NCBI GenBank assembly: GCA_031255615.1
Contig: JAIRSD010000116.1
Coordinates: forward strand, 1 to 5,359
Reading direction: 5' to 3'
Length of the DNA stretch: 5,359 nt
Source: Treponema sp.
Lineage (GTDB): Bacteria; Spirochaetota; Spirochaetia; Treponematales; Breznakiellaceae
Shown: one piece after another, positions 5,192 through 5,359 of the stretch
Numbering within the stretch: the first letter of the stretch is position 1
How the letters are laid out: each line of letters starts with the position of its first letter
Translations under genes and position numbers: made by a program
The notes under the pieces: model-generated
The model's database searches: none
Seen by the model: the letters and a program-made list of their open reading frames with translations, nothing else
What the model was told of the DNA's origin: nothing

Positions 5192-5359
5192 TTAGGCTGC
5201 TTAGCCTAAAAAATCAGATATACGGACGGAAGAAATTTACCACGAAGGCGGGGAAGGCGCACGAAGGGCGGGGATTGAAGGCGCCTATTCATTCCTTCGT
5301 GTTCCTTTGTGCCCCTTCGTGGTCAACATTCCTGTTCCCGGTTCTTTCGCTTATCCGGT
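5192..5359 (+). repeat. Palindromic repeat, copy 2 of a direct pair (reaches window end)
   Basis: Same element as 4985-5168. Its first hairpin is TTAGGCT-GCTT-AGCCTAA (5192-5209), and the long arms include CCACGAAGG (5240-5248) paired with CCTTCGTGG (5314-5322). It ends in CGCTTATCCGGT at the window edge, the same end as copy 1. A 23-nt non-repeated linker (5169-5191) separates the copies. Further copies may follow outside the window. Confidence 0.85.

Noticed and set aside
4985..5359. CRISPR array
   Set aside because: There are only two units, far too long and internally palindromic, with one 23-nt linker and no cas genes.
1..5359. tRNA, rRNA or a known riboswitch
   Set aside because: No cloverleaf, rRNA-like segment or recognised riboswitch core was seen in any intergenic stretch by eye. 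A covariance-model search could still find something missed.

Overview
The window is GC-rich bacterial DNA with every recognisable gene on the minus strand. The ECF substrate-binding subunit belongs to the integral membrane family known as Trep_Strep/MptD, found mainly in treponemes and streptococci. With the high GC and the many palindromic repeats, this makes a GC-rich treponeme-like spirochaete the best guess (termite-gut Treponema come to mind). That assignment is inference.

Layout in the direction of transcription (right to left): 5359-4985 holds two direct copies of a palindromic repeat of about 170-185 bp; 4984-4784 has no gene; 4783-4679 is a strong promoter with a metal-repressor-like operator; 4678-4238 is a short-chain flavodoxin; 4237-3709 is non-coding and contains the right copy (3795-3882) of a structured repeat. 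Next comes a translationally coupled three-gene ECF transporter operon: S subunit (3669-3070), EcfT (3073-2354) and a double-ATPase EcfA (2361-844). The left copy of the structured repeat (747-840), in opposite orientation, begins 3 bp beyond the ecfA stop and supplies its terminator. Positions 325-746 are an array of near-perfect hairpins, mostly with 3-base loops. Positions 279-136 hold a second strong-looking promoter with a 35-bp dyad and a leader, and 135-1 is the start of a membrane gene that resembles an exporter-fold ABC transporter half.

Working model (inference): this is a metal- or metal-chelate-related locus. Flavodoxin typically replaces ferredoxin when iron is short. The flavodoxin promoter carries a 13/19 match to the DtxR/IdeR box, and the promoter of the ABC gene carries the same words (TGTTAGCT and ATCTAACA). 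An ECF transporter of this S family next to exporter-like ABC genes recalls, from memory, the streptococcal sia (haem) region. The ECF module could therefore import haem, another tetrapyrrole or a metallophore. The substrate cannot be read from sequence.

The most unusual non-protein feature is the hairpin material. The ECF operon lies between inverted copies of one repeat whose variable hairpin differs by several base pairs but stays fully paired. Many hairpin tips in and beside the array are C(GNA)G triloops, a class known to form exceptionally stable single-stranded DNA mini-hairpins.
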